Assembly: GCF_000760295.1 (NCBI RefSeq)
Contig: NZ_JNBA01000018.1
Coordinates: 1 to 58,446 of the forward strand
Source: Prochlorococcus sp. MIT 0701
Lineage (GTDB): Bacteria > Cyanobacteriota > Cyanobacteriia > PCC-6307 > Cyanobiaceae
Length of the DNA stretch: 58,446 bases
Direction of reading: 5' to 3'
Under the pieces are notes generated by a model. It made no database searches. It was given only the letters and a program-made list of their open reading frames with translations, and was not told where the DNA came from. Position 1 is the first letter of the stretch; every line of letters begins with the position of its first letter. Of the stretch, positions 16,952 through 27,477 are shown in pieces. Position numbers and translations under genes: made by a program.

Positions 16952-17454
16952 TGTAGGATATAATTGGAGAAAATTAATTCCTAAACTTAAACACAAGTGT
17001 AATAATAGCTGTTTGGTTCATTGAATAGTTTCACTGGATGTATACTTGTTTTCCTTGTAGCCGCAGAGAGGGCCATCTTAATATAAGCGCTTTTTGATAA
17101 TACCTGCAAATGCAAGCCTACAATTATATGCATAACAATTCCGCTAGAATATCTTAATTAGCCGGATCTATATCATACTATAAATAAATAAAGGCGACCT
17201 ATCTCAAGCTAATTCGTAAAAAGGAAAGATGAGATGTGTTAAAGGTGAGATATATTAAAGCTGAGGTTCGGCAATAGAGAATCTATTGTCAAGTATAATC
17301 TCCATATGGTTATTGGCAAAAATGTATTCGATGAAACCATCAGGATTATGGCTTTCACTTCTCTATAAGCTCTATCTTGTCAACGCGAGCATCTTACTAG
17401 GGCCATCTTTAAGTACTATCAATACGCACTCCCTTGCAAAATAAATATAATTAC
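16952..17454. other. Intergenic region where the rest of ndhF would lie
   Basis: No remains of the C-terminal half of NdhF are visible in any frame here; the sequence is AT-rich and full of stops. Confidence 0.5.
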
Positions 17455-18360
17455 TCAAACAAGTAAATTGGACAAAGCCGTTCCTGGCAAGGCCCTTGCT
17501 CCAGCAGCAAAAAGTGGTTCTAGCCTGACAAGGACAAAAACACCTGCAGCTACTAATGTTGTTGCATGAATGAGAGCAGAGACAGGAACGGGTGTTTTCA
17601 AAACATCAGGCCGCCAGACATACATTGGAAACTCTATTAATTTGGCAATTGGTCCCATAGTCATGAGGAAGCAAAGCAGAAGAGTAGTTGGATTTGAAAG
17701 CTTAGCGCTGATAATCGCTTCTTCGAGAAAAGATCCACTTTCATCAAATCCAAAACTTCTGGTCACCCAGAACAAACCAAGACTGCCAAGCAGAAATCCA
17801 ACATCACCAATACGGTCAACCAGGAAAATATTTTGGGTTGTTTTGGAAGAGCCATTGGTGTCGTACCAAAAACCAACTAGAAGGTATGAAGAGATCCCCA
17901 CCAGCAACCAAAAGACAAACATCTCTAATAGGTTTGGACTTAGGGCTAGACCTAGCAATGCGCTAGTAAAAAAGCCTAGGTAAGTAAAAAAACTCACATA
18001 GTTCTTTTTGCCAGCCATGTAAATATGTGCGGACAACATCAGCAACATCCCTGCAGTGCTGATCAGTGACAGCATCTCTGCACCAATAACATCTACAGCA
18101 AAACCGATCTGTAAATGGAGGTCAGTTAAACCTGGCAAGTCGAAGATCAACTTAGTGGCAGCAGTTCCTGCCTTTTGTTCCGCCAGAAGGGCGAAACTGA
18201 GTACAGCTGCTGTACCAACACAGCTAACTAAAAGGAATGAAACCGGCTTACTCAAGCGGTTCATGGTGAGTTTGAAACTGATCAACAAAAGTCCTACAAG
18301 GCATGCACCTGCCAAAGGCAGCACTGGAATTAACCAAGCGAGTTCTGAGGGTAAAGGCAT
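17455..18360 (-). pseudogene. ndhF: Truncated NdhF-like NDH-1 subunit 5
   Basis: 301 residues corresponding to the N-terminal half of NdhF (normal length about 610-670). Residues 5-35 (AWLIPVLPLAGACLVGLLLISF) and the segments FFTYLGFF, NLLEMFVFWLLVG and SYLLVGFWY are plain NdhF. The proton-channel segment near residues 237-255 keeps the Lys of GPIAK, but the following part reads FPMYVWRPDVLKTPVPVSAL where NdhF has [20 protein letters not shown]-like sequence. The FWELVG Glu is Leu here (FWLLVG), a loss of a key antiporter residue. Helices 9-16 and the lateral helix are absent. It cannot work as a normal proton-pumping subunit. Either a dead paralogue or a repurposed half-protein; the intact frame of 301 codons leaves this open. 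Confidence 0.75.
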
Positions 18361-18473
18361 TAGCCGAATTTACTGATTGTGGAAGTTGGAAGTTCTTTGA
18401 TCAGTTCGTCAAGTGCGACAAAGGCGAGTAAGCCGAAGATGCCAAGCATGGAAATTGGAAGAATCACATCCAT
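18360..18473 (-). CDS. 37-aa membrane peptide coupled to the ndhF relic
   Basis: ATG at 18473, stop overlapping the start of the NdhF-like gene (TAATG), so the two form a translationally coupled pair. One membrane helix (ILPISMLGIFGLLAFVAL), then an acidic/basic tail DELIKEL. The size and layout resemble small single-helix subunits of photosynthetic or NDH-1 complexes, but I cannot match it to a named one. Confidence 0.5.
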   Translation of the reverse strand: MDVILPISMLGIFGLLAFVALDELIKELPTSTISKFG

Positions 18474-18638
18474 CTCTAATAGGACGAGTTTTCCTGTTGG
18501 TAGCAAAGCCTGAGCAAATCGCCAAATAGATCCTTAGCGTTTGGACATGAAGCCAGGACTTTGAAAAGGCAAGTTGACTGCATAAGGATTCAGGCAAACC
18601 TGGAGGGAGTCAAGCCAGATATCCAACAAGATTCTGAA

Positions 18639-18857
18639 TCACCTTGAGTTAATCCACTCCAAAATACCCATCAAGGATTGGTGAAACGAGGGGACTGTGC
18701 GATCCAGGAGCAAGACCAGTATCACTAAAGCATTGAGAGCAAATACAGAGACTGAAACGGCTATACCAAGCTTTTTCTCGCGTGGAGAGATCCGGTCGTC
18801 GGCATCTGAATTTTTCTTTGGCGTTGAATCCACCGCAATACTCTGACGATCTTTCAA
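18639..18857 (-). CDS. Small single-helix membrane protein (72 aa)
   Basis: Charged N-terminus (about 30 residues rich in Asp, Lys and Ser), then one membrane helix (LGIAVSVSVFALNALVILVL) and a short amphipathic tail. No family recognised. Same direction as the 37-residue peptide and ndhF relic downstream, possibly one transcript. Confidence 0.45.
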   Translation of the reverse strand: MKDRQSIAVDSTPKKNSDADDRISPREKKLGIAVSVSVFALNALVILVLLLDRTVPSFHQSLMGILEWINSR

Positions 18858-19048
18858 TGTCGATGCTAAAGCAGGGAACAGAAGCCAGCGGGCAAATGTA
18901 GAGGCTATTGATCCTTTCTGTATGTCTTGAAATGAAAGGCCTATTAGCCTGAAACCAAAGCTTATTAGCGAGCCGCCACAATAAGGAACAATTCAGAGCC
19001 CCTTAGGTAGGCGTTTTAAGGGCAAAGAAAACACCATGAGATGGCAGG

Positions 19049-19324
19049 ATGAGTCAAGGCGTTACTTTGCCGGCAATGATGATCAACAGAATGCGCGAAG
19101 CCATCTTGGATCAGCTTCGCTCCTGCAGTACACCTGAGCAGCTTCTAGCGCTAGATGAGCAAATAAGAGTCGAGACCGATGCAGGCCCTCTTTATAGCGT
19201 TATATGTAACTTCCTACGAGATCGCACGGTTGCTCCCGTCGAAGCCGCGATATGGCTTGGAACCTTGATGGACCATCGAGAGAAGCAACTGGACGACTGT
19301 CTCAACCTCCACTGTCAGCTTTAA
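19049..19324 (+). CDS. Conserved hypothetical helical protein (91 aa)
   Basis: Acidic, strongly helical, with the look of a conserved small cyanobacterial protein: INRMREAILDQLRSCSTPEQ, then a segment A-x-WLGTLM-x-x-RE-x-x-LD. No signal, no membrane segment, no catalytic motif. Starts ATG 19049; in-frame ATGs at 19076 and 19079 are alternatives. Function unknown. Confidence 0.6.
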   Translation: MSQGVTLPAMMINRMREAILDQLRSCSTPEQLLALDEQIRVETDAGPLYSVICNFLRDRTVAPVEAAIWLGTLMDHREKQLDDCLNLHCQL

Positions 19325-19782
19325 GAAGAGGAACACTCTGCACCCATAGACGTACTATAGGGGATAGAGCCATCCGCAGAGAACTGTGCTGGCGCGCCCA
19401 TACCAAGAGCTTCAGCACAAAGGTTTTAACGCTTAGAGGCTCTCAATTTACGATTGCCGAATGAAGTCAACGATGAAACTAGCCTCTAAATTCTGTGACT
19501 TCGACTACTAATAGCCGATATTATCAACACGAATGCAGCAGCCTAAGAAGTCGAAGCTTGTGAGCTAAGTATATTTGCTCAGCAGCCAAAGCGGGCTCAT
19601 CGAAAGCTTTGCGGCCACCTCAAAGCAAATGATTCCAAATAGGGGATGGGCTTAAATCGCAATGCCCCCCATGGATGGGCCGATTGAATCTAATTTATGG
19701 TGCCTGCACTCCCCGCCCCGCCCCTATCGATAGCTCACGTAAAAGCTCTTATTCCTTAACCCTTTAAAAGCGTTCAATCGCA
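19325..19782. other. Intergenic region
   Basis: No supported gene. Overlapping short frames around 19252-19464 are out-of-frame readings of the preceding gene. Confidence 0.4.
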
Positions 19783-19929
19783 ATGTCAGCAACAAGCCTA
19801 TCCACACCAAAACAACAAGAAACTGTTCAGGCTTCGCGGCCAGACCATTCACTGCCACTGTCAGAAGAGCTGAGGAGAGACATCCCGACGCCCAAGCGAG
19901 GAATAGATATTAATATTTGCTTAAGATGA
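19783..19929 (+). CDS. Small hypothetical protein (48 aa), doubtful
   Basis: ATG 19783 to TGA 19929. Ser/Pro/Arg-rich with a SLPLSEELRRDIPTPKRGID segment that looks protein-like. No family recognised. Confidence 0.33.
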   Translation: MSATSLSTPKQQETVQASRPDHSLPLSEELRRDIPTPKRGIDINICLR

Positions 19930-19993
19930 ATTTGCGCAAATCGCCTGCAACTAAGTATAGGATTATGAGAGGTATTTTCCATAAATCCTTTCT

Positions 19994-20149
19994 ATGCGCC
20001 AATCTTTTGCTGGTACCACTGGTGCAGTACAACCTTTGGCCACACCACGAATCCAATCAATCCGTGAAAAGATCAGCCTAAAGGAACTGGAGCTAAGTCT
20101 TACAAGACTTGGTCTAGCAACCACTACCCATACTGCAAATCCTAGCTAG
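19994..20149 (+). CDS. Small hypothetical protein (51 aa), doubtful
   Basis: ATG 19994 to TAG 20149. Contains an amphipathic helix (IREKISLKELELSLTRLGL). Same strand as the two neighbouring small frames. Not recognised. Confidence 0.33.
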   Translation: MRQSFAGTTGAVQPLATPRIQSIREKISLKELELSLTRLGLATTTHTANPS

Positions 20150-20732
20150 CAACAAAGCCATCTTGAACATTTCGAAAAAGATAGACAAAAGACCAAACTT
20201 TGAGCACCCGAAAGGATCCAGTAGAGAGATATAATCTGAGCGAATCAAACAAAATAAAGATTCTTAATTGCAAGCCACTAACAAATCCTGGCAACAGACT
20301 TTATCCTATACTAAACAGTTATTAAATAAATTTAGTCATGCAAAGAATACCGCCAAAGCAGACTCCGGCAGAACGATAAATAACGAAGCAAATAACGATG
20401 CAAGCATCAGCAATAAATTCGCATCACTAAACATCAGAGCTAATAAATTATTAATATCTCATCAAACTAACTCAATCATTGAAGCTATAAGTTCTAATCA
20501 AAATCAACATCTCAGCTCAACCAATAAAGCTAAAAAGCAATCCCACTAGGAAAGTCGTACATTATGTCTGACCTCAGCAGAGCGTTCATCTCGCTAACTG
20601 GCCAATAGTGATCAACACCGAGGCAATTGGGAGCAAAAGGGCTAACTTGAGAGGGAAGCGAAGGATGAACTGCAAATACAAGTTGGCGCTATCAAGCCAG
20701 AATGACTGATCAACGGACTGATCTTCAACGCT
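20150..20732. other. Intergenic region
   Basis: A 93-codon frame from a TTG (20268-20549) is Asn/Ser/Lys-rich, as AT-rich chance frames are; I do not call it. Nothing else seen. Confidence 0.4.
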
Positions 20733-21818
20733 ATGTCCCTTAACCGCCGAGACTTCCTAGGCCTTAGCGGAGCAGGAGTGGCGAGCTTGTTTCTTCATAG
20801 GGCCCTTGCCGCAAACCTGATCAGTGATCCGTCAAAGTCTCTCTTGTCTGAACTGCCAAGGGGAGATCAGCGAATCGCACTGATCAGCGACCTCAACTCA
20901 AGTTACGGATCAACCAGCTACGTGTCTCAAGTTCATCGTGGCCTAGAGCTTCTAAACAAACTGCAACCAGATCTTGTCCTTTGTGCAGGCGATATGGTTG
21001 CAGGTCAGAAGCTCGGGCTCACTTCAAACCAGCTCGATGCAATGTGGTCTGCCTTTGATGAGCAGATACTGCAGCCCCTAAGAACTGTAGATGAGCCTTT
21101 CGCACCAACCATGGGCAACCATGACGCATCAAACAGCCGCGGAAATTCGGGATATATGTTTGAGCTCGATCGAGTGCATGCCAAGAAGTTCTGGCGTGGT
21201 CGCCAAGGATCACTTGGTCTCACATTTGTTGATGCCCATCAATTCCCCTTCCGATACAGCATTCGTCATGGGGAAATCTTCGTGCTAGTTGTTGATGCCT
21301 CTTCGGCCAACATCTCAGCAGATGACTGGATCTGGGCCGAGAGCCAGTTAGACGGATCAGAAGCTCGCCAGGCACAGTTGCGCTTGATGATGGGCCATCT
21401 ACCGCCTTATGCAATTGCAAAAGGACGCGATCGTGCAGGCGAAGTGCTACACGAACCAAAACGTCTGCAGCAACTACTTCTGCGCAAAAATGTACATCTA
21501 TACATTAGTGGCCACCATCACGCCTGGTATCCGAGCCATGTGGGTTCCGCCAATCTGCTTAGTCTCGGTGCCATGGGTAGTGGCCCCCGTCAAAGACTCA
21601 ACGACAGAACACCCCCTCAACAGACCGTCACCTTGCTCGACCTTTTCAGCCAACAGGGCGAACTTGTAGAGACCACTATTGAACTCAATGGCCTGCAAGT
21701 CTTACCAGAACAACTACTGCCCAGTTCATTGCAACCTAGCGTTGGCCCAAGGCTTGACCTTCGCCCAACCAAAATCAATCTCAGCAACAAATCAACTGGC
21801 AACAAAACAAAGTTTTAG
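20733..21818 (+). CDS. Tat-exported calcineurin-like metallophosphoesterase
   Basis: 361 residues. The N-terminus NRRDFLGLSGAGVASLF is a twin-arginine signal followed by a hydrophobic stretch and an AANL cleavage region, so the folded enzyme is sent to the periplasm. Metal-site motifs follow in order: SDLN (about 52-55), AGDMV (about 86), MGNHD (about 128-132), GHLP, and GHHHAW (about 260). This is the standard dimetal phosphoesterase set. Substrate is a phosphomonoester or diester; a role in phosphate scavenging is plausible in an oligotroph but not shown. ATG 20733; monocistronic. Confidence 0.85.
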   Translation: MSLNRRDFLGLSGAGVASLFLHRALAANLISDPSKSLLSELPRGDQRIALISDLNSSYGSTSYVSQVHRGLELLNKLQPDLVLCAGDMVAGQKLGLTSNQLDAMWSAFDEQILQPLRTVDEPFAPTMGNHDASNSRGNSGYMFELDRVHAKKFWRGRQGSLGLTFVDAHQFPFRYSIRHGEIFVLVVDASSANISADDWIWAESQLDGSEARQAQLRLMMGHLPPYAIAKGRDRAGEVLHEPKRLQQLLLRKNVHLYISGHHHAWYPSHVGSANLLSLGAMGSGPRQRLNDRTPPQQTVTLLDLFSQQGELVETTIELNGLQVLPEQLLPSSLQPSVGPRLDLRPTKINLSNKSTGNKTKF

Positions 21819-21842
21819 GTGAAACCTTAATTAGGAAAAGGT

Positions 21843-22322
21843 TTAAAACCATCGTCTAACCTGAGCAGTGGCCAACTGCACCTCGCGTTGAAAGAGAAGG
21901 GCCGCTGCCATTAGGCATACCATCGCCATAACGAACAAAGGCACCACAAGTAAGGCAAGATCCAGTTGAGTGACCACGCTGATAAAGACAACAGCTACAA
22001 CCAGTGCCACCAATAGAATCGTGACGGTGAGAAGTTCAATCGCTTTCATCACCAACGCCATGCGCCTCTTCAATGCCTGTAACTCTGTTTTGCTCTCACG
22101 CTCTGATGACACAGGTGTATCCCGGCTCTGGGTCAAAGCTTGAAGCTCACGAGAACGATCAATAATGCGAACCAATCGGCTATTGAGAACTACCAGCAAA
22201 CCTCCAATACCTGCGAGCAAGAAAACTGGCGCAACAGACATCTGGATGGCCCTCGACAGGTTTTCAGCGGGTTGATGACCCACTTGGGCAACCAGATCAA
22301 CAAGCCGCAAGGCATAAATCAT
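21843..22322 (-). CDS. DUF2721 membrane protein
   Basis: 159 residues from ATG 22322 (frame open to 22358). The opening AIQMSVAPVFLLAGIGGLLV, then N-x-R-x-x-R-I-x-DR, then a charged loop and two further membrane helices, is the DUF2721 layout (three helices with a cytoplasmic helical loop). Function unknown; widespread in cyanobacteria and proteobacteria. Convergent with the phosphoesterase, 24 bp between stops. Confidence 0.75.
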   Translation of the reverse strand: MIYALRLVDLVAQVGHQPAENLSRAIQMSVAPVFLLAGIGGLLVVLNSRLVRIIDRSRELQALTQSRDTPVSSERESKTELQALKRRMALVMKAIELLTVTILLVALVVAVVFISVVTQLDLALLVVPLFVMAMVCLMAAALLFQREVQLATAQVRRWF

Positions 22323-22869
22323 GAGCAAACGTATCGAGCAGTCAAGACAAGCTACCAAGAGCCAATCGAAAAAAGATGGTTGGCCTGATAAACGCTAGTT
22401 AAAAGTATGAAAAGAGGAAATAAATTACTGCAAAGACTTGTAGATAGCTAAGTACAGATTTGACATGAGACATCCGCGGACATTATCAAGATGACTCTGT
22501 AACTGAAGATATTAATGCCTGTATTAACAGGGTGAAAAGGTAGATCTGTTCATATGCAGAGAAATCGGTGAAATTGAATACTATCAATCAATTAAATATT
22601 AGATAATCTGAGGTCAAAACGACAGATCTGATAGGGAGAGGAGGTATATTCATTCCTTGAAAGAAGCAAGCAAGAGTCGTTCGAGATGACAACATCCTAA
22701 TACGAAGAGGAACCCAATCACTCTTATGAGAAAAAGAAGAATGGGGAGATATAGTTAAAAGAAAAAACACAAAAAAGAAAATAGGTCAAATATTGTGAAA
22801 AGTTTCTGGAAGATGAAATCAACGCAGCGATAACATAGTCTTATTAAACAGGTTCGAGTTGATTAAACA
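22323..22869. other. Intergenic region
   Basis: Divergent region between the DUF2721 and DUF389 genes; AT-rich, no gene seen. Confidence 0.5.
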
Positions 22870-23976
22870 ATGAGTAAGAATGCCTTGCATCGCGCCTTCG
22901 ACTTGCTGACAGGGCAATGGTCTGTTTTTTTGGAACAACCTGTTCCAATTGAGGTGCTGGATGAGGAACGCATTGCTAACTCTTTGCCTTCCTTTGGCTT
23001 CTTTGTTCTACTTATCACATCAACAATAATCGCAACCTTTGGACTCATTGCCAACAACACTGCCGTTGTAATTGGAGCCATGATCGTGGCTCCATTAATG
23101 AATCCAATCTTGAGCATGGCCTATGGGATATCAATTGCAAGCAGCCTGTTGATCAGACGATCATTAGTGACATTGATCATAGGTACGGGAGTCGTTGTAA
23201 TCACAGCAGCTGTGATTACAGGGTGCATGCCGGTAAGAGTCTTAGGCTCAGAAATACTGGCTCGTACGTCACCAAATCTGATCGACCTGCTAGTAGCTAT
23301 TGCGGCCGGAATAGCTGGTGCATTTTCTCTAACCCGCAAGCGTATTGCTAGTTCTATAGCTGGTGTCGCAATCGCCGTTGCGCTTGTGCCTCCACTTTGC
23401 GTTAGCGGCATTGGGTTGACACTTGATCCGGAGATCAGTGCCAGATTTGCCAGAGGGGTAATAAGGGGGCTCAACCATGAGGTTGCAACAGGGTCATTCA
23501 TACTTTTTCTGGCCAACCTTATAGGCATCACCTTTGCCGCTTCACTTACCTTTCTAAGTCAGTCCTATGGATCGATCAAGCGCTCATGGCTTGCATTATT
23601 AGCATGGTTAGCTCTGATAATTCTAATTTGTGTCCCTCTAAGTTCATCCTTAAGAAAGTTCTTCCTTATAAAGAAGATTGAGATGGAACTCTCTACGATC
23701 GGAGCAAATCAACAAGAGCCAGGAACAACAAATATGAAAATGACAGGAATTAAACAGAAGATGCAGATCCGCTATATGTATGTGAATTTAAAAGAAGATC
23801 GTGCTGTTCTAGATCTGGTACTCAATGTCCCAGAAGGCACACTGACTGAGGAAAAAGTGGCCACTATTAATCGAATGCTGTTTGATTCAATAAAACAGTT
23901 TGGGATTCGACAACTGGATGTAGACACAAGAATCGTTCCATCACGAGTTCATCAGTACAGAGAGACTCTTAAGTAA
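22870..23976 (+). CDS. DUF389 (TIGR00341-type) membrane protein
   Basis: 368 residues. A core of membrane helices carries the family signature: FGLIANNTAVVIGAMIVAPL then MNPILS at about residues 57-80, and ALVPPLCVSGIGL at about 170-185. The C-terminal third (from about 280) is hydrophilic with a small mixed domain. DUF389 proteins are multi-pass membrane proteins of unknown transport role. ATG 22870. Confidence 0.85.
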   Translation: MSKNALHRAFDLLTGQWSVFLEQPVPIEVLDEERIANSLPSFGFFVLLITSTIIATFGLIANNTAVVIGAMIVAPLMNPILSMAYGISIASSLLIRRSLVTLIIGTGVVVITAAVITGCMPVRVLGSEILARTSPNLIDLLVAIAAGIAGAFSLTRKRIASSIAGVAIAVALVPPLCVSGIGLTLDPEISARFARGVIRGLNHEVATGSFILFLANLIGITFAASLTFLSQSYGSIKRSWLALLAWLALIILICVPLSSSLRKFFLIKKIEMELSTIGANQQEPGTTNMKMTGIKQKMQIRYMYVNLKEDRAVLDLVLNVPEGTLTEEKVATINRMLFDSIKQFGIRQLDVDTRIVPSRVHQYRETLK

Positions 23977-24107
23977 TCAACATCTTAACCTGGGAATTGA
24001 GGAATTAGCAATTAAAAATTTACGAAGAATTAGCTATCGAAAATGCTGACCATATAGTTTGCCTAACACTGATTCAATATAGAATTTCTTGATTTGGTTA
24101 AAGTTAG

Positions 24108-26084
24108 TCATTTTTGACGAGAAAACAACACATTTTGTATAGGAGCACCAAGTGTAATTCCCTCCCGGTCAAAAGCTTCTTTAATCTGCAACCTAAACTC
24201 ACGGCCTACACTCCACTGAGCCAAGGGTTGAGTTTTTATCCAAACACGGATTAAACAACCTGATGATTGCAACTGATCAATCCCAAGGATCTCGGGAGCA
24301 TCAAGAAAATAATCACTCCATTGCTTATCATCTCTCATGGTATTGGCTACAAGCCGAACTACATCGAGCACATGGCGGAGATTCTCGCGAGCTGATACCT
24401 CGATGTCAAAATTAACTCGAGACCAATCCTTAGTAAGGTTCTCTACGGTTCGAATCTGGCTATTAGGCAGAGTTGTTAGTTGACCATCAGAACCACGAAG
24501 TTGAGTATTGAATAAATTCATATTTTCAACAAAGCCACCAAAGGTGCCGATCGTAACGACATCACCTATTGCAAAACGATCACCAGCCAGAATAAGAAAT
24601 CCGTTAAGAATATCCTCTAGCACATTTCGAGAAAGAAAACCCACACCCACAGCGATTACTCCAGCACTGGTAAAAATAGACCTGTCGACTCCTATTGTTG
24701 TTAAAGTCAAAACGAGTCCAAGAAAGATAGTTACAACAGTTGCACCACCCTTAAGAACCTTAGAGTATGTACTTGACCTAAGGGTATAGCGCATCGAACT
24801 AGCACTAGCCTCCCTTCTAGAAACGCGCCTTATCCAATTATTAATATTGAACTCAATGATGATGACAATCAAAAGCCGCAAAATAGAGACGCCTACCCAA
24901 ATCAACGGAATCGCAATCGACTGCTGCAGGGCAATAAATGAGTAAATACGCATTGAAGGATAAACCGCTGTAGCAGAAAGCAAGACTAAGACTAAAAATG
25001 CGATTCTCAGAAAGTTACTTACTAATAGAACGAGTTCCAAGAAGTTCTGGGTCTGGTTCAATAAAGCGTGAGTATAAGGAAAGGATCGAGGAAGATTATC
25101 TATGGGTTGATTTGGGTTTGTAGGTATAGATTCATTGACTTTAGTAACACCAGATAAATCCTTTGAATGTTCGAGTTGAGCGATATAATTAAAATCTTCT
25201 TCATTGTTGGAGAGGGGCATAAGGGTACCCGAATAAGCAGACATGGCATCGTCTTTAAGAGATTCGGCTAGTGATTCCTGTTTATGTAATAAACGACGAT
25301 TTATGGAGAGCAATGAAGCTCGTATGGTCTTGAGAAGAAACAAACCCAAAATGCCTATTACCAATAAGCCAGTAGACAATAAAATTCGTAGGCCTGGGAA
25401 GGAGGATGAAAATTCAAGGCCCCACAGACGATCACTAAAGTTGTTCCTGATTCTCTGCTGCCACTCTTCCGCCAACTGAGGGATCTCAATGCCTGCATTC
25501 TGAGCATCTGGAGCCGTTACAGTGATTACAGTCTGTTTAAAAAGTCGATACTTTGGATTGTCTGGCAAATAGATAACTGTGGATTTATTTTGGGTGCCAA
25601 TCTCAACAGCAGGAGTAAGAGGATGTAAAGGTTTCTGATGTAAGAACCACCAGAAGCGTGGGTCATATATTCGTTGTACGCCATTAGTAGAAGACTTACC
25701 AGACGACTGGGCCTCTTGCCAAAACCTGACAAGGCGGTTTTTCACAGATTTAACCGTTAACTGAACAGACTGAGCTCGCTGCTCAATGTTCTGGGCTGCC
25801 TGCTGGGGACTGATATTATTTGAAGCTTGAGCAGCGAGAGTGAGACGATTGTTGGGGCTAAGGATTCGAACAGGAAAAACAACTCTGCTACAGTAAAGGG
25901 GGCCACATCGCCAAGGTCTATTAAGGTCCCAGACAGGTCGGTTCATAGGATTACTGGTGGGAGCTGCTGTTGAACCCAAAGAGATCTGTGCAAGAGCAGG
26001 GGAAAACAGCAGACTGATCAGTAAGCCACAAAAAAGACAAAGCAAACAACGCAAACCTAATTTTTTTCTGGAAAGTAGCTGCAT
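24108..26084 (-). CDS. MscS-family mechanosensitive channel, large cyanobacterial type
   Basis: 658 residues from ATG 26084 (a TTG two codons earlier is possible). N-terminal signal peptide (LLCLFCGLLISLLFSPALAQ), a periplasmic domain to about residue 225, then four to five membrane helices. The MscS pore helix/beta-domain core at about 470-560 is clear: AGVIAVGVGFLSRNVLEDIL, then GDRFAIGDVVTIG and LPNSQI. The C-terminal alpha/beta domain follows. It opens under membrane tension and releases solutes on hypo-osmotic shock. With MscL nearby it gives the cell two classes of valve. Confidence 0.85.
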   Translation of the reverse strand: MQLLSRKKLGLRCLLCLFCGLLISLLFSPALAQISLGSTAAPTSNPMNRPVWDLNRPWRCGPLYCSRVVFPVRILSPNNRLTLAAQASNNISPQQAAQNIEQRAQSVQLTVKSVKNRLVRFWQEAQSSGKSSTNGVQRIYDPRFWWFLHQKPLHPLTPAVEIGTQNKSTVIYLPDNPKYRLFKQTVITVTAPDAQNAGIEIPQLAEEWQQRIRNNFSDRLWGLEFSSSFPGLRILLSTGLLVIGILGLFLLKTIRASLLSINRRLLHKQESLAESLKDDAMSAYSGTLMPLSNNEEDFNYIAQLEHSKDLSGVTKVNESIPTNPNQPIDNLPRSFPYTHALLNQTQNFLELVLLVSNFLRIAFLVLVLLSATAVYPSMRIYSFIALQQSIAIPLIWVGVSILRLLIVIIIEFNINNWIRRVSRREASASSMRYTLRSSTYSKVLKGGATVVTIFLGLVLTLTTIGVDRSIFTSAGVIAVGVGFLSRNVLEDILNGFLILAGDRFAIGDVVTIGTFGGFVENMNLFNTQLRGSDGQLTTLPNSQIRTVENLTKDWSRVNFDIEVSARENLRHVLDVVRLVANTMRDDKQWSDYFLDAPEILGIDQLQSSGCLIRVWIKTQPLAQWSVGREFRLQIKEAFDREGITLGAPIQNVLFSRQK

Positions 26085-27477
26085 TACCAATCCTTACCAA
26101 TCTAAGAGATGTAGCTAGATTAAATGAGTAGCGGACCCATAGGCAGAAAAACAAGAAAAGTTTGATCCATATACGCTGATGGGGAACACACAGATAATAT
26201 TTTCCTTTCTAAACTTACCGTCTACATAGGCTAATACAGGTGAGCAAGTCAAGAGTTAGGCTAAAGAATTGGCATACTAGATACTATTGACAACGAAGAT
26301 GCTAGATAGAGAGAAAAAATAGCTACGTGATCAAGATGGATATTGTATACGCTAAAAGTCTAGGATATAAATAATGGATAGAGAATTATCAAAAAACTTC
26401 AATCCGAAGAATAGGTGATATGGATAATACAAAGATGACTAGTCTGAATTAACTCAGATTTGGCTAATATTGGCAAACAATATATAAATCCGTAAGGAAT
26501 GATGGCAATACGTATGGAATAAAAAGCAGCGCGAATAGGCTCTATCTCATTTTTGATTGAAATAGACCTAAAGAAAAGACTTTTTTTTATGATAAGCGAT
26601 AAAGCTTAAGATAAGGTTTAAGATAAAGTTTAGCTTGGCTCGAACGCAGTATACAAATAAAAGATTCGAATATGGAACAAAGAAAGTGTCTGCTCTTATC
26701 ACAAGAAGTCATTAAGCAATGCACTATATACACGAAAGGGATATGTTAGGTATTGAGTAGAATTAATTTGCAGGCAATTGCAGTCACTGTATTAAGTTCG
26801 ATTTCCATGCGACTCTTACAGGAGACTAAAATCAATAGGTAATTGTATCTAATACTATTCAACATCAGTTGCATCAAGCTAGTAAAGCTTATATAGATCT
26901 AAGATTGGGGAGTATTTGTTGAAGGTTCAAGGCTAGCCAAATCGGCTGTAGCTTCAGCTAAATTGTTGCTGAATTTACAAGTCCCCAAATAACAACCTAG
27001 GAAACGTTCTCCTTGCTTTGCAGGGAACTTATGGATAGTGCCTCCTTGGGCTGTGGAATGAACAAGAACAGCCTTAAGAGTCATCTGAGAATTGAAAACA
27101 CTACGACAGCTTCACGCAATACACCAAACTTTGCCATAGGTGGATGTACTGCCTTGTAAGGCTCGATTCAATATACAAAATAGATTAATAAAATCTTATA
27201 GATCAAAAATGTGAGCATAATCCTCGCCCAAAAACCAGTCTAGGCAGAACTTGTTCCGAAATAAAAACAATGCAAATGAAAATGTTATAGATCCTTACCA
27301 TAAGTACAAGAATGACTCACTAGCATGGTTAACGCAAACACAAATCTCCTGTTTGGTTAAAAGTAAAGCTATATCTCTATAGGTTAACAGTTGACTTGGT
27401 ATAGAGTCAAGAAAGATTGCATTCGCAAATGCTAGGGATCGTTCATCATCTGGAAGGTAAAGTCAAGCTAGACATTA
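26085..27477. other. Long intergenic region
   Basis: About 1.4 kb, AT-rich. A 61-codon minus-strand frame (26899-27084) is the only coding-like stretch: it contains a TIHKFPAKQGERFLGCYLG segment and could be a small gene, but support is weak. Confidence 0.4.

Noticed and set aside
20268-20549. 93-codon frame from TTG
   Set aside because: Asn/Ser/Lys-rich composition typical of chance frames in AT-rich DNA.
26899-27084. 61-codon minus-strand frame
   Set aside because: Somewhat protein-like but no motif or neighbour support; left as a note in the intergenic entry.
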